In this document: positions 16,063 to 23,127 of the stretch, piece after piece | Layout of the letters: every line of letters starts with the position of its first letter | Position numbering within the stretch: position 1 is the first letter of the stretch | Assembly (NCBI GenBank): GCA_023958085.1 | Contig: JAMLGI010000005.1 | Span: 1 to 64,000, forward strand | From: Solirubrobacterales bacterium | GTDB lineage: Bacteria > Actinomycetota > Thermoleophilia > Solirubrobacterales > 70-9 | Direction of reading: 5' to 3' | Length of the DNA: 64,000 bases | The notes under the pieces: generated by a model | Databases searched by the model: none | What the model was told of the DNA's origin: nothing | The model's input: the letters and a program-made list of their open reading frames with translations, nothing else | Translations under genes and position numbers: made by a program

Positions 16063-17079
16063 TCAGAGCCAACGTCGCTTGCGGAAGAAAAGGACCATCC
16101 CCAGCAGCACGATCAGCATGATCCCGACCACCGCCAGGAAGCTGACGTCGTTGTCGGTGGCCGGATCACCGCCTCCCGGCAGCCCGACGTTCATGCCGAA
16201 GATCGAGGCGATCAGGGTGAGCGGGAGCACGATCACGCTGATCCCGGTCAGTACCCGAAGGACGTCGTTCACCCGATGGCTGATGATCGACTCATTGGTC
16301 TCCTCGAGCGCGACGATCACCTCCTTGTAGTTCTCGAGCAGATCCCAGATCCGCTCGTGCGCGTCGACGATGTCGTCGAAGTAGATCTCGAGGTCGAGGT
16401 CGGAGGCCAGGTACCTGGTCTTGACCTTCTCCAGGTCCTGGAGTACCGGGCGCTGGGGGCGGATCACCTTGCGGAAGTTGATTATCTCCTGTTTGGCGTT
16501 CGAGATGTCCCGGACCAGGTCCTCGGAAGGGCTCTCGAAGATCTCTTCCTCGAGAGCATTCAGCTTGTTGTCGATCTTCCTCAGCATCGGGAAGCAGTAG
16601 TCGAACGAGTCGTCGACCAGCCGATACATCAGGTAGCCGGAACCTCGCGCGAACAGCTTCTCGCGGAGGATGTCGTCAGTCCTGCAGCGTTCGAACAGGT
16701 ACTCGATCGGGGGCAGCGGCTGATTCGGCAGGGTGATCACGAAGTCGGGCCCGACGAAGATGTCCACCTCGCCGGCAACCAGCCTCCCGACCCGGCGGTC
16801 GAACACCGGCACGTGGATGACCAGGAAGAGGTAGTCCGGGTACTCGTCGATCTTGGGTCGCTGATTCTTGGAGAGGACGTCATCCAGATCGAGCGCATGG
16901 AAATCGAAATGCTCCTCGAGCCAGGCCCGTTCGGACTGGCCCGGACCCTCGATGTTGATCCAGCGCAGGCCTCTGGCCGCGAGTTCCTCGACCCGGGGAG
17001 CAGCGGGCTCCGGTGAGGCCGGGGCCGGAGGGGCTAGCGGGGCCTCACGAGTACGACGGATACGAGGGAGGTTCGGCAT
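16063..17079 (-). CDS. corA: CorA-type magnesium/cobalt transporter
   Basis: A 338-residue pentameric divalent-cation channel. The N-terminal ~270 residues form the soluble funnel with a long charged helix. Two transmembrane helices follow, with the selectivity-filter GMN at 295-297 ending TM1 and TM2 at about 314-332. The cytoplasmic tail is RKRRWL. The first 30 residues are Pro/Ala-rich and not conserved. A GGGAGG ribosome-binding site precedes the ATG, and a TAACCT hexamer (minus strand of 17122-17127) may be its -10. It is divergent from the SAM-riboswitch unit. Confidence 0.92.
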   Translation of the reverse strand: MPNLPRIRRTREAPLAPPAPASPEPAAPRVEELAARGLRWINIEGPGQSERAWLEEHFDFHALDLDDVLSKNQRPKIDEYPDYLFLVIHVPVFDRRVGRLVAGEVDIFVGPDFVITLPNQPLPPIEYLFERCRTDDILREKLFARGSGYLMYRLVDDSFDYCFPMLRKIDNKLNALEEEIFESPSEDLVRDISNAKQEIINFRKVIRPQRPVLQDLEKVKTRYLASDLDLEIYFDDIVDAHERIWDLLENYKEVIVALEETNESIISHRVNDVLRVLTGISVIVLPLTLIASIFGMNVGLPGGGDPATDNDVSFLAVVGIMLIVLLGMVLFFRKRRWL

Positions 17080-17199
17080 CGGGGCCTCCCGGGATTTCGG
17101 CGCGTTTCGCAGGCATGACCCAAGGTTATGCCAACCGGCAGACCGGGGGCCGGAACGCCCCTCTGTGGTCTTGAGCCTTCATCCGCCACCGGACGGTGC

Positions 17200-17205
17200 T
17201 AGGGT
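17200..17205 (+). promoter_or_regulatory. -10 box candidate for the SAM-riboswitch transcript
   Basis: TAGGGT fits TANNNT and sits 18 nt before the P1 stem of the riboswitch, so transcription would begin around 17212. TTCATC at 17178-17183 could be a weak -35 at 16-bp spacing. Confidence 0.45.
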
Positions 17206-17223
17206 TTCGGGAAGACATAAGCA

Positions 17224-17332
17224 CCACATCCAGAGGGGTGGAGGGACTTGGCCCTACGAAACCCCGGCAACCATCCAGGCGAAAGCCCGGACCTGGTGCC
17301 AAATCCAGCGGCAGAGATGCCGGGAGATGTGG
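17224..17332 (+). promoter_or_regulatory. SAM-I riboswitch aptamer
   Basis: The P1 stem is CCACATC (17224-17230) with GATGTGG (17326-17332), 7 perfect pairs. Between them are the conserved SAM-I blocks in order: AGAGGGGTGGAGGGACTTGG, then GGCAACC (17267-17273), then GGTGCCAAATCC (17295-17306). SAM-I aptamers bind S-adenosylmethionine and shut off methionine- or cysteine-related genes when SAM is plentiful. An intrinsic terminator follows at 17351-17378, so control is probably by transcription attenuation. The regulated gene is a threonine synthase-like enzyme followed by a sulfur carrier. Confidence 0.93.
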
Positions 17333-17350
17333 GGAGGAGCATCCGATCGG

Positions 17351-17378
17351 ACCTTCGCCCCACAGGTGAAGGTTTTTT
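17351..17378 (+). terminator. Riboswitch expression-platform terminator
   Basis: ACCTTCGCC (17351-17359) pairs with GGTGAAGGT (17365-17373) over a 5-nt loop, 9 pairs including one G-U, followed by a run of six T. It lies 19 nt after the SAM aptamer and 32 nt before the ATG, as expected for a SAM-dependent off switch. The nearby self-complementary TCCGATCGGA (17343-17352) overlaps its 5' arm and may take part in the antiterminator. Confidence 0.85.
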
Positions 17379-17410
17379 GTTACCGCCAGTGGCGGAGAAA
17401 GGTCGATCGG

Positions 17411-18643
17411 ATGTCAGTCAACAATCTCAGATGCAAGGAGTGTTCAGCCGAGTTTGAGCTGGATGCCCACTACTACTGCGACCGCTGTTTCGGTCCACTC
17501 GAAGTTCGCTACGACTTCAGTGGGCTCGACCCGGAAAGTGCCCGCCGCAGAATCCAGGCCGGGCCGGACTCGATCTGGCGTTACTCGGACTTCCTACCGT
17601 TCGGGCAGCCGGTACGGGATGCGCTCCAGCCTGGACTCAGCCCGCTGGTCAGGGCGGACCGGCTGGCAGAACGGCTTGGAACCGGGGCCGAGATCTTCAT
17701 CAAGAACGAGGCGGCGAACCCGACCCACTCCTTCAAGGACCGGGTGGTGGCCGTGGCCCTGGCGAAGGCGCAGGAGCTCGGCTACACGACCGTCGCCTGC
17801 GCCTCGACCGGGAACCTGGCCAACGCGGTGGCGGCCCACGCGGCGGCGGCAGGCCTCGAGTCGTACGTTTTCGTCCCCTCCAACCTGGAGGAACAGAAGC
17901 TGCTCGCAACCGACATCTACGGCACCCACCTGGTCGGAGTGAAGGGCAACTATGACGACGTGAATCGGCTCTGCACCCAGCTTGCGGACGAGAAGCCGTG
18001 GGCCTTCGTCAACGTGAACCTGAGGCCGTACTACTCCGAGGGTTCCAAGACCCTTGCCTTCGAGGCAGTCGAGCAGCTCGGCTGGAATCTGCCGGACCGG
18101 GTGGTCGCGCCGGTGGCCTCCGGCTCGCTGTTCACCAAGATCGCCAGAGGCTTCGAGGAGTGGATCGAGGTCGGGTTGGTCGACGGAGCGCTGCCGGCGT
18201 TCCACGGCGCCCAGGCTGCGGGCTGCTCCCCGGTCGCCACCGCCTTCGCCGAGGGGTCACGCGTCTGCCGGCCGCAGAAGCCGGACACGATCGCCAAGAG
18301 CCTCGCGATCGGTGACCCCGCAGACGGCCCCTACGCGGTGGCCCGGGCAACCGAGACCGGAGGTTCGATCGATGCGGTCGATGACGAGGAGATCCGGGCC
18401 GGGATCCGCCTGCTGGCTGAAACCACGGGGATTTTCACCGAGACTGCCGGCGGAGTGACCGTCGGGGTCCTGCGGAAACTGGCCGAGCGGGGCGAACTCC
18501 GGGACGGCGAGAAGGTCGTGGTCTACATCACCGGCGAGGGGTTGAAGACCCTCGACGCCAATCGCGATAGTTTTTCCCTGACCGAGATCGCTCCCGATCC
18601 GGCAGGCTTCGAGGCCGCCTTCGGCCAGGAGGTTCACGTCTGA
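17411..18643 (+). CDS. Threonine synthase-like PLP enzyme under SAM-riboswitch control
   Basis: A 410-residue fold-type-II PLP enzyme. The N-terminus carries a zinc-ribbon-like C8/C11...C23/C26 pattern found in many threonine synthases. The PLP lysine is K109 in NPTHSFKDRVV, and STGNLANAVAAHAAAAG is the substrate/phosphate loop. Threonine synthase converts O-phosphohomoserine to threonine. Here the lysine motif has TH and RVV where classical enzymes usually have TG and RG. The gene is controlled by an SAM riboswitch and overlaps a CysO-like sulfur-carrier gene by one base (TGATG). It may therefore be a paralog that adds sulfur to a phosphorylated amino acid. The start at 17411 follows AGAAAGG by about 11 nt; the longer open frame upstream crosses the riboswitch and is not coding. 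Confidence 0.85.
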   Translation: MSVNNLRCKECSAEFELDAHYYCDRCFGPLEVRYDFSGLDPESARRRIQAGPDSIWRYSDFLPFGQPVRDALQPGLSPLVRADRLAERLGTGAEIFIKNEAANPTHSFKDRVVAVALAKAQELGYTTVACASTGNLANAVAAHAAAAGLESYVFVPSNLEEQKLLATDIYGTHLVGVKGNYDDVNRLCTQLADEKPWAFVNVNLRPYYSEGSKTLAFEAVEQLGWNLPDRVVAPVASGSLFTKIARGFEEWIEVGLVDGALPAFHGAQAAGCSPVATAFAEGSRVCRPQKPDTIAKSLAIGDPADGPYAVARATETGGSIDAVDDEEIRAGIRLLAETTGIFTETAGGVTVGVLRKLAERGELRDGEKVVVYITGEGLKTLDANRDSFSLTEIAPDPAGFEAAFGQEVHV

Positions 18644-18915
18644 TGAGTGTCAAGATCAAGATTCCGGCCCAGCTGCGTGTCGCCACGGGTGGTGAATCCG
18701 AGTTGGCGGTAGAGGGATCCACGGTAGGGGAGGTCCTCGATGCGGCCTTCGCTGCCCACCCGGATCTGCGGGACCGGATCAGCGAGGATGGCGAGCTGAG
18801 GCGGTTCGTGAACGTATATGTGGCCGGCGAGGACATCCGTTTCGGGGACGGCCTCGGTACCGGAGTGAGCTCCGGAGCCGAGGTGACCATTCTCCCCGCG
18901 GTGGCCGGCGGCTGA
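18643..18915 (+). CDS. CysO-like ubiquitin-fold sulfur carrier protein
   Basis: A 90-residue MoaD/ThiS-family protein ending in TILPAVAGG. The C-terminal Gly-Gly is the site that becomes a thiocarboxylate. The FVNVYVAGEDIRFGDGLGT segment and the exact C-terminus resemble Mycobacterium CysO, which delivers sulfide to the PLP enzyme CysM for cysteine synthesis. Here the partner encoded upstream, with a TGATG overlap, is a threonine synthase-like PLP enzyme. No CysM, Mec+ protease or MoeZ-type activating enzyme lies in the window. Its stop overlaps the CTG start proposed for the next gene. Confidence 0.85.
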   Translation: MSVKIKIPAQLRVATGGESELAVEGSTVGEVLDAAFAAHPDLRDRISEDGELRRFVNVYVAGEDIRFGDGLGTGVSSGAEVTILPAVAGG

Positions 18916-19643
18916 AACCCCCGGTCCTGATCCTCAGCGGGGGGCGTGGAACCCGGCTTCGCGAGCGGACCGAGAGTCTGCCGAAGCCGCTGCTCGAGGT
19001 TGGCGGCAAGCCGCTGCTCTGGCATGTGATCTCGATCTACGCGGCCCAGGGATTCACCCGGTTCCATCCGTTGACCGGCTACCTCGGCGACCTCGTGGAC
19101 GAGTTCGTCGCGGCGACCGACTGGACCGACGGGATCACCGTCGAGTGTCTGGCCACCGGGGTCGACACCCCGACCGGAGGCCGGATCAGGGCCGGGGCCC
19201 ACCTCGCCGGAGAGGGCACGTTCTGTGTGACCTACGCCGACGGGGTGGCCGATCTCGATCTCGACGCACTGCTGGCCTTTCATGCATCGGGCCGGCGGAC
19301 CGCCACGATGACCGTGGTGCGTCCCGACCTGCCCTGGGGTGTGGTCGGCGTGGACTCAGAGGGTGATGTCACCGGCTTCCAGGAAAAACCACGGATGCAG
19401 CAGTGGATAAACGGCGGGTTCTTCTGTTTCGAGCAGGAAATATTCACCCGGCTTGGACCGCGGTCGGTGCTTGAACGAGAGCCCCTGGAGGGTCTGGCCG
19501 GGGAAGGTGAGCTGGGGGCGTTTCGACACGATGGATTCTGGGACTGTGTCGATACCTACAAGGACCTGATCGCGCTCAACGATCACTGGGATGCCGGTCG
19601 CGCCCCCTGGATCGGGCCACCGATCCTGACCGGGGAGAGCTGA
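18912..19643 (+). CDS. Glucose-1-phosphate cytidylyltransferase-like nucleotidyltransferase
   Basis: The product makes CDP-glucose from CTP and glucose 1-phosphate in the RfbF-like reading. The nucleotide-binding signature SGGRGTRLRE...LPKPLLEVGGKPLLWH is at the very N-terminus. The RfbF-like YADGVADLDLDALLAFH, FQEKP, WINGGFFCFE and GFWDCVDTYKD follow. No ATG, GTG or TTG precedes the signature in frame. The only suitable start is a CTG at 18912 forming a CTGA overlap with the sulfur-carrier stop. That gives 243 residues, near the ~255 of RfbF. A start at the GTG at 19026 would delete the signature. The next gene overlaps by one base and is the matching dehydratase. Confidence 0.8.
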   Translation: MKPPVLILSGGRGTRLRERTESLPKPLLEVGGKPLLWHVISIYAAQGFTRFHPLTGYLGDLVDEFVAATDWTDGITVECLATGVDTPTGGRIRAGAHLAGEGTFCVTYADGVADLDLDALLAFHASGRRTATMTVVRPDLPWGVVGVDSEGDVTGFQEKPRMQQWINGGFFCFEQEIFTRLGPRSVLEREPLEGLAGEGELGAFRHDGFWDCVDTYKDLIALNDHWDAGRAPWIGPPILTGES

Positions 19644-20659
19644 TGGGGAGATCGCTGGTCACCGGAGGCCAGGGCTTCATCGGCGGACACCTCGCCCGGA
19701 AGCTGCTTGAGCGCGGAGACGAAGTGATCGTTCTCGACCTGCCCGGGGCACCCGGGCGGGCCCTCGACCTCCACGGAATTGCCGAGGAGGTGATTCTGGT
19801 CGAGGGCGACATCTCCGACCGGCGAGCAGTCGATCGGGCTGTCGACGGGGTCGAATCGGTGTTTCACCTTGCCGCCCAGACCCTGGTCGGGCCGGCCGCT
19901 GAAGACCCCGTCGGGACCTTCCGGACCAACGTCGAGGGAACCTGGATCCTGCTGGAAGCCGCACGCAACAGGGAGGTATCTGCGGTCGTCGTCGCCTCCT
20001 CGGACAAAGCCTACGGCCCCTCGGAGAATCTGCCGTACCGGGAGGGGCAGGAACTGCGGCCCGCCGCCCCGTACGAGGGCTCCAAGTCGGCGGCAGACGT
20101 GATCGCACGCAGCTACTGGAAGGCCTTCGGTCTCCCGGTCGGGGTCACCCGGCTGGCCAACGTCTACGGAGGCGGCGACCTCAACTTTTCACGCCTGCTG
20201 CCGGAAGCGATCACCGCATTCCTGGCCGGAAAGCCACCCCGGATCCGTTCGGACGGTTCACCCGAACGCGACTTCCTGCACGTCTCCGACGCGGTGCAGG
20301 CATACCTCGCGATCGAGGAGGCGGTCCGGAGCGGACCGGGTCGGGGGGAGGCCCTGAACGCCGGCACCGGGACCCCGAATTCGGTTCGGGAAGTGATCAA
20401 ACTCGCCGCCGGCGCAGTCGCGGAATCCAACCCGGGCGGGGGTTCGATGCCGGAACCCGTCTTCGAACGGGAAGGCGTCCTGCCGGGAGAGATCGATCGA
20501 CAGTACGTCGATGCCTCCCGACTCCGGCAGTTGACCGGTTGGACCCCGGCGACGGGACTTATCGAGGGAATCACGGAAGCCGTCGGCTGGTATCGGGATC
20601 GACCGGACGCACGCCCGGGAACGCCGGGCCGGATCGAGGCCGACCCGGCCAGACGTTAG
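19643..20659 (+). CDS. NAD-dependent epimerase/dehydratase, likely CDP-glucose 4,6-dehydratase
   Basis: An extended short-chain dehydrogenase of 338 residues. The Rossmann motif GGQGFIGG is at 8-15 and the catalytic YEGSK at 144-148. ASSDKAYGPSE just before it resembles the TSDKCY stretch of CDP-glucose dehydratases, and ARPxN-like TRLANVYGGGDLNFSRLLP follows. Paired with the cytidylyltransferase it would yield CDP-4-keto-6-deoxyglucose, precursor of deoxy sugars in cell-surface glycans. No further sugar genes follow, so the final product is unknown. The ATG overlaps the upstream stop (TGATG). TDP- or UDP-sugar specificity cannot be excluded. Confidence 0.8.
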   Translation: MGRSLVTGGQGFIGGHLARKLLERGDEVIVLDLPGAPGRALDLHGIAEEVILVEGDISDRRAVDRAVDGVESVFHLAAQTLVGPAAEDPVGTFRTNVEGTWILLEAARNREVSAVVVASSDKAYGPSENLPYREGQELRPAAPYEGSKSAADVIARSYWKAFGLPVGVTRLANVYGGGDLNFSRLLPEAITAFLAGKPPRIRSDGSPERDFLHVSDAVQAYLAIEEAVRSGPGRGEALNAGTGTPNSVREVIKLAAGAVAESNPGGGSMPEPVFEREGVLPGEIDRQYVDASRLRQLTGWTPATGLIEGITEAVGWYRDRPDARPGTPGRIEADPARR

Positions 20660-20662
20660 GCT
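20657..20662 (+). promoter_or_regulatory. -10 box candidate for the SRAP gene, built on the upstream stop codon
   Basis: TAGGCT includes the TAG stop of the dehydratase gene (20657-20659) and ends 7 nt before the ATG at 20670. It fits a leaderless promoter for a gene that is functionally unrelated to its neighbours. Confidence 0.4.
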
Positions 20663-20669
20663 GCGGACG

Positions 20670-21374
20670 ATGTGTGGCCGGTACACCCTCACCTCGTCGG
20701 ACCAGCGTCGTCTCGGGTCCCGGTTCCAGATGTCGTTGGACCAGATCGGTGACCGGGGGCAGAATCGCTACAACGTAGCCCCCACCCAGGAGGTACTCAC
20801 CGTCAACTCGGATCCGGCGACCGGAGAGCGGCAGGCGATCCTCGCCCGCTGGGGGCTGGTGCCGGTCTGGGCGAAGGACCTAAACGCGGGCTACCGGATG
20901 ATCAACGCCCGGTCAGAAGGCCTGTTGAAGAGCCGGGCGTACGGGCCCCTCGTCAAGAAGCGGCAGCACCGCTGCCTGATCATTGCGGACGGGTTCTACG
21001 AGTGGATGAAGGCCGAGAAACCGAAGCAACCACGCCAGCCGGTCCGGTTCACGGTCGACCACGGCGAACCCTTCGCATTCGCCGGACTGACGGCCACACG
21101 CGACTGGGAAGGGTCGCCCCTCACCTCTTGCACGATCGTGACCACCTCGGCGAACAAGGTGGTTGAACCGGTCCATGACCGGATGCCGGCAGTTCTGACT
21201 GATCCGGAGGCGGAGGCCGCGTGGCTTGAGGGCGAACTCACTCCGGAAGAGGCAGTATCGCTCTGTGTGCCGCTCGATCCCGGGCGGATGAGCGCGTCCC
21301 CGGCAAACCCGGCGCTGAACAAGGTGGGCGGGACCAGGGAAGGCCCGGACCTGCTTCGCCCTCCGACTTCCTGA
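20670..21374 (+). CDS. SOS response-associated peptidase (SRAP/YedK/HMCES family)
   Basis: SRAP proteins form a covalent thiazolidine crosslink through Cys2 with abasic sites in single-stranded DNA and protect them. The 234-residue protein begins MCGRY, so Cys2 becomes N-terminal after methionine removal. N35 in RYNVAPTQ, E111 in GFYEWMK and H169 in VHDRMPAVL are the other active-site residues. This fixes the start exactly. It has no SOS box that I can see. It probably has its own promoter and is unrelated to the sugar genes upstream. Confidence 0.93.
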   Translation: MCGRYTLTSSDQRRLGSRFQMSLDQIGDRGQNRYNVAPTQEVLTVNSDPATGERQAILARWGLVPVWAKDLNAGYRMINARSEGLLKSRAYGPLVKKRQHRCLIIADGFYEWMKAEKPKQPRQPVRFTVDHGEPFAFAGLTATRDWEGSPLTSCTIVTTSANKVVEPVHDRMPAVLTDPEAEAAWLEGELTPEEAVSLCVPLDPGRMSASPANPALNKVGGTREGPDLLRPPTS

Positions 21375-21381
21375 ACCGCCG

Positions 21382-22182
21382 TCACTCGACGTCGGTCGGC
21401 TCCGGTCCGGTCGCCAGGCTGTCCGGAATCGGCCACCCGACGAGTTTCACCGGCACGCGAACCCGGGCCCGGTCACCCGGCCCCGACTTCGGCTCCGTTC
21501 TGGCCCGGCAGGCGATCTCTCCGGCCGGCCGCTCGTAGGTCTTGAAAATCACGGCGTAATGGAGCGTTGCCGTCCCGACCCCGGTTCCCTTCGGCAGCGA
21601 CCAGACCCAGTTCTGGGAGCGCTCGTGATAGCTGGACCACTCGACCGAGGTCGGAACCCCCGAGTCGGTGTAGCGTCGAAAGTAGTCCCGGATCGGCATC
21701 CCGACCTGATCGAACTTGCGCGTCTTGAACTTGGCGACGGCAAGATCGGGAACCTCCTGCTCCTTGAGTTCTTCACTCGGACGCGGCCAGGCGGCACGCA
21801 GCTTCGTCGTGCGGGCGATCATGGTCTCACCGCCGTTCGATGAGCTCACGTCGCAGCGGACCGTGGTCGGCACCGTTCCACCCGAATCCACGCTGACCGC
21901 CGCGGCGACCTGGAAGATCAGGCCCCCATCGAGGTTGGGCGCAGTCGCCGAGAGCGTGGCGCTGGTGATCCCGAGGGAACCCTCGCTGCCCAGCTTCACC
22001 GGCTCCGGCGAATCGATCTGCTCGACCGCACCCCACTTGAGGCCGGTCGCCCGCCCGTCGGACCGGGAAAGGGCAAGAGCGGCCACCGAGAGCAGCAGAC
22101 CCACCAGGACGATCGCCAGCACGGGCCGGGGGATCCGGTCCTCGGAACGGACCTTCTTCTGTGGTGTATCGCTCTCGTTCAT
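21382..22182 (-). CDS. Membrane-anchored extracytoplasmic protein of unknown function
   Basis: The 266-residue protein has a short charged N-terminus and one transmembrane helix at about 21-40 (VLAIVLVGLLLSVAALAL). A ~225-residue outside domain follows, rich in beta-strand-like Ser/Thr/Val stretches. Three cysteines are absent from the anchor and at least two sit outside (VRCDVSS, IACRART). No lipobox, catalytic motif or known domain is recognised. It converges with the SRAP gene (7-nt gap). A TAACCT hexamer on the minus strand at 22212-22217 could be its -10. Confidence 0.6.
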   Translation of the reverse strand: MNESDTPQKKVRSEDRIPRPVLAIVLVGLLLSVAALALSRSDGRATGLKWGAVEQIDSPEPVKLGSEGSLGITSATLSATAPNLDGGLIFQVAAAVSVDSGGTVPTTVRCDVSSSNGGETMIARTTKLRAAWPRPSEELKEQEVPDLAVAKFKTRKFDQVGMPIRDYFRRYTDSGVPTSVEWSSYHERSQNWVWSLPKGTGVGTATLHYAVIFKTYERPAGEIACRARTEPKSGPGDRARVRVPVKLVGWPIPDSLATGPEPTDVE

Positions 22183-22269
22183 CGATCGCCGGAAGCGGGT
22201 CCGGCCCGGGAAGGTTATCCGGAGCAGGCCCGACCCGACCGGCCGCCGCTCCGGTCAACGCCCGATCAA

Positions 22270-22275
22270 TAGACT
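22270..22275 (+). promoter_or_regulatory. -10 box candidate for tRNA-Arg
   Basis: TAGACT fits TANNNT and ends 10 nt before the mature 5' end of the tRNA. Confidence 0.35.
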
Positions 22276-22285
22276 GCCGACGTCG

Positions 22286-22359
<74 letters not shown>

Positions 22360-22382
22360 TCCGGGGCGGGTACTGCCCCGGA
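22360..22382 (+). terminator. Hairpin directly after tRNA-Arg
   Basis: TCCGGGGC (22360-22367) and GCCCCGGA (22375-22382) form a perfect 8-bp stem with a 7-nt loop immediately 3' of the tRNA. There is no T tract. It is a likely terminator or processing hairpin. Confidence 0.5.
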
Positions 22383-22386
22383 ACCA

Positions 22387-22490
22387 CCAGAGCGGCGTCT
22401 GCTGCGTCACCGAACGGAAACGAACAGCTCACGTACCCACGTACTATCGCGGTCCGTTTCCGTTCGGTTCCTTGCATTCATCCGCTCTGG
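22387..22490. repeat. Nested inverted-repeat element downstream of tRNA-Arg
   Basis: The outer arms CCAGAGCGG (22387-22395) and CCGCTCTGG (22482-22490) are 9-bp perfect complements. The inner arms ACCGAACGGAAACG (22409-22422) and CGTTTCCGTTCGGT (22455-22468) are 14-bp perfect complements. The two unpaired segments between inner and outer arms are both 13 nt, and the apical loop is 32 nt. The symmetry suggests a folded RNA or a miniature mobile element. Its left part is duplicated at 22546-22589. Confidence 0.7.
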
Positions 22491-22545
22491 AGGTCCCGGT
22501 GCAGCACCCGCCTATTGAACCGTCCGCTGGGGAAATCATCGGAGG

Positions 22546-22589
22546 AGCGGCGTCTGCTGCGTCACCGTACGGAATCGAGCAGCTCACGT
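22546..22589 (+). repeat. Second copy of the 44-bp left half of the tRNA-proximal element
   Basis: This 44-bp stretch matches 22391-22434 at 41 of 44 positions. The right arm that would complete the hairpin is not present, so it looks like a half copy or a decayed copy. Confidence 0.7.
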
Positions 22590-22701
22590 CGCGGGGGAGC
22601 CGCTTTCGGAATCCGGGGAATCCTCCGGGATCGGCAGTGCTGCGGGTTCGGGACCCGACCGGGCCCCGATCGGTAGCGCTGACCGATGGCTGGTGGTCCC
22701 G

Positions 22702-23010
22702 TCAGCCCCAGGGGATCAGATCCCGGACATTCTCCAGCCCGTCACTCAGTTGATCGATGCCCTCCGCGAAGACCACGCCCGGGAGGATCACCTCGGAGGG
22801 ATGGTCCCTGGGAATGCTCAGCTTTGACCATGGTTTCGGTCCGGAGCGCGAACCGCGGTTCGCAGAGGCCGCGGGGCGGGTCCAGGTCGGCTGGGCGTTC
22901 GGAACCTCGTCGGCCCGGCTCGGGGCGGCCGGTCCGAGCCCTATGCCGAGCAGAAGGCCGGCGGTTGCGGTGATCAGTACGGCGACCCGGACATGGAAAG
23001 TGAGCCTCAT
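22702..23010 (-). CDS. Small secreted protein of unknown function
   Basis: The 102-residue product starts MRLTFHVRVAVLITATAG and has a classical Sec signal peptide (basic start, ~18-residue hydrophobic core, likely cleavage after PSRA). The mature ~68 residues are Pro/Ser/Arg-rich in the first half and then contain HPSEVILPGVVFAEGIDQLSDGLENV. No cysteines and no known domain are present. The ATG at 23010 has GAAGGG six bases upstream; the ATG at 23016 abuts that site and is less likely. The much longer open frame upstream on this strand is antisense to rnz and is not coding. Confidence 0.6.
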   Translation of the reverse strand: MRLTFHVRVAVLITATAGLLLGIGLGPAAPSRADEVPNAQPTWTRPAASANRGSRSGPKPWSKLSIPRDHPSEVILPGVVFAEGIDQLSDGLENVRDLIPWG

Positions 23011-23114
23011 GTTCATCCCTTCATTTGCTTCCTTGTTGCAAGCTAGCCCCGGAATCGTCGTTCGGTTACGGGGTTTTCCCGCAGCTCGGCCCGATCTCCC
23101 GTGGCCGGTGCCAA

Positions 23115-23120
23115 TAGTCT
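23115..23120 (+). promoter_or_regulatory. -10 box candidate for rnz
   Basis: TAGTCT fits TANNNT and ends 7 nt before the GTG at 23128. This supports 23128, rather than the GTG at 23101, as the start of a leaderless rnz mRNA. Confidence 0.45.
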
Positions 23121-23127
23121 GGCTGCC

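Larger units (their letters stand above)
22383..22701. other. Gene-free region between tRNA-Arg and the small secreted protein
   Basis: I find no credible coding sequence in this ~320 bp. It holds the nested inverted-repeat element and its half copy. The remaining ~110 bp after 22589 have no clear structure. Confidence 0.55.

Noticed and set aside
17224-17410. Longer threonine synthase reading frame starting upstream of 17411
   Set aside because: The upstream codons run through the SAM riboswitch and its terminator, whose structure and conserved bases are unmistakable.
19026-19643. Cytidylyltransferase starting at GTG 19026
   Set aside because: This start would delete the GGRGTRLRE nucleotide-binding signature encoded just upstream in the same frame.
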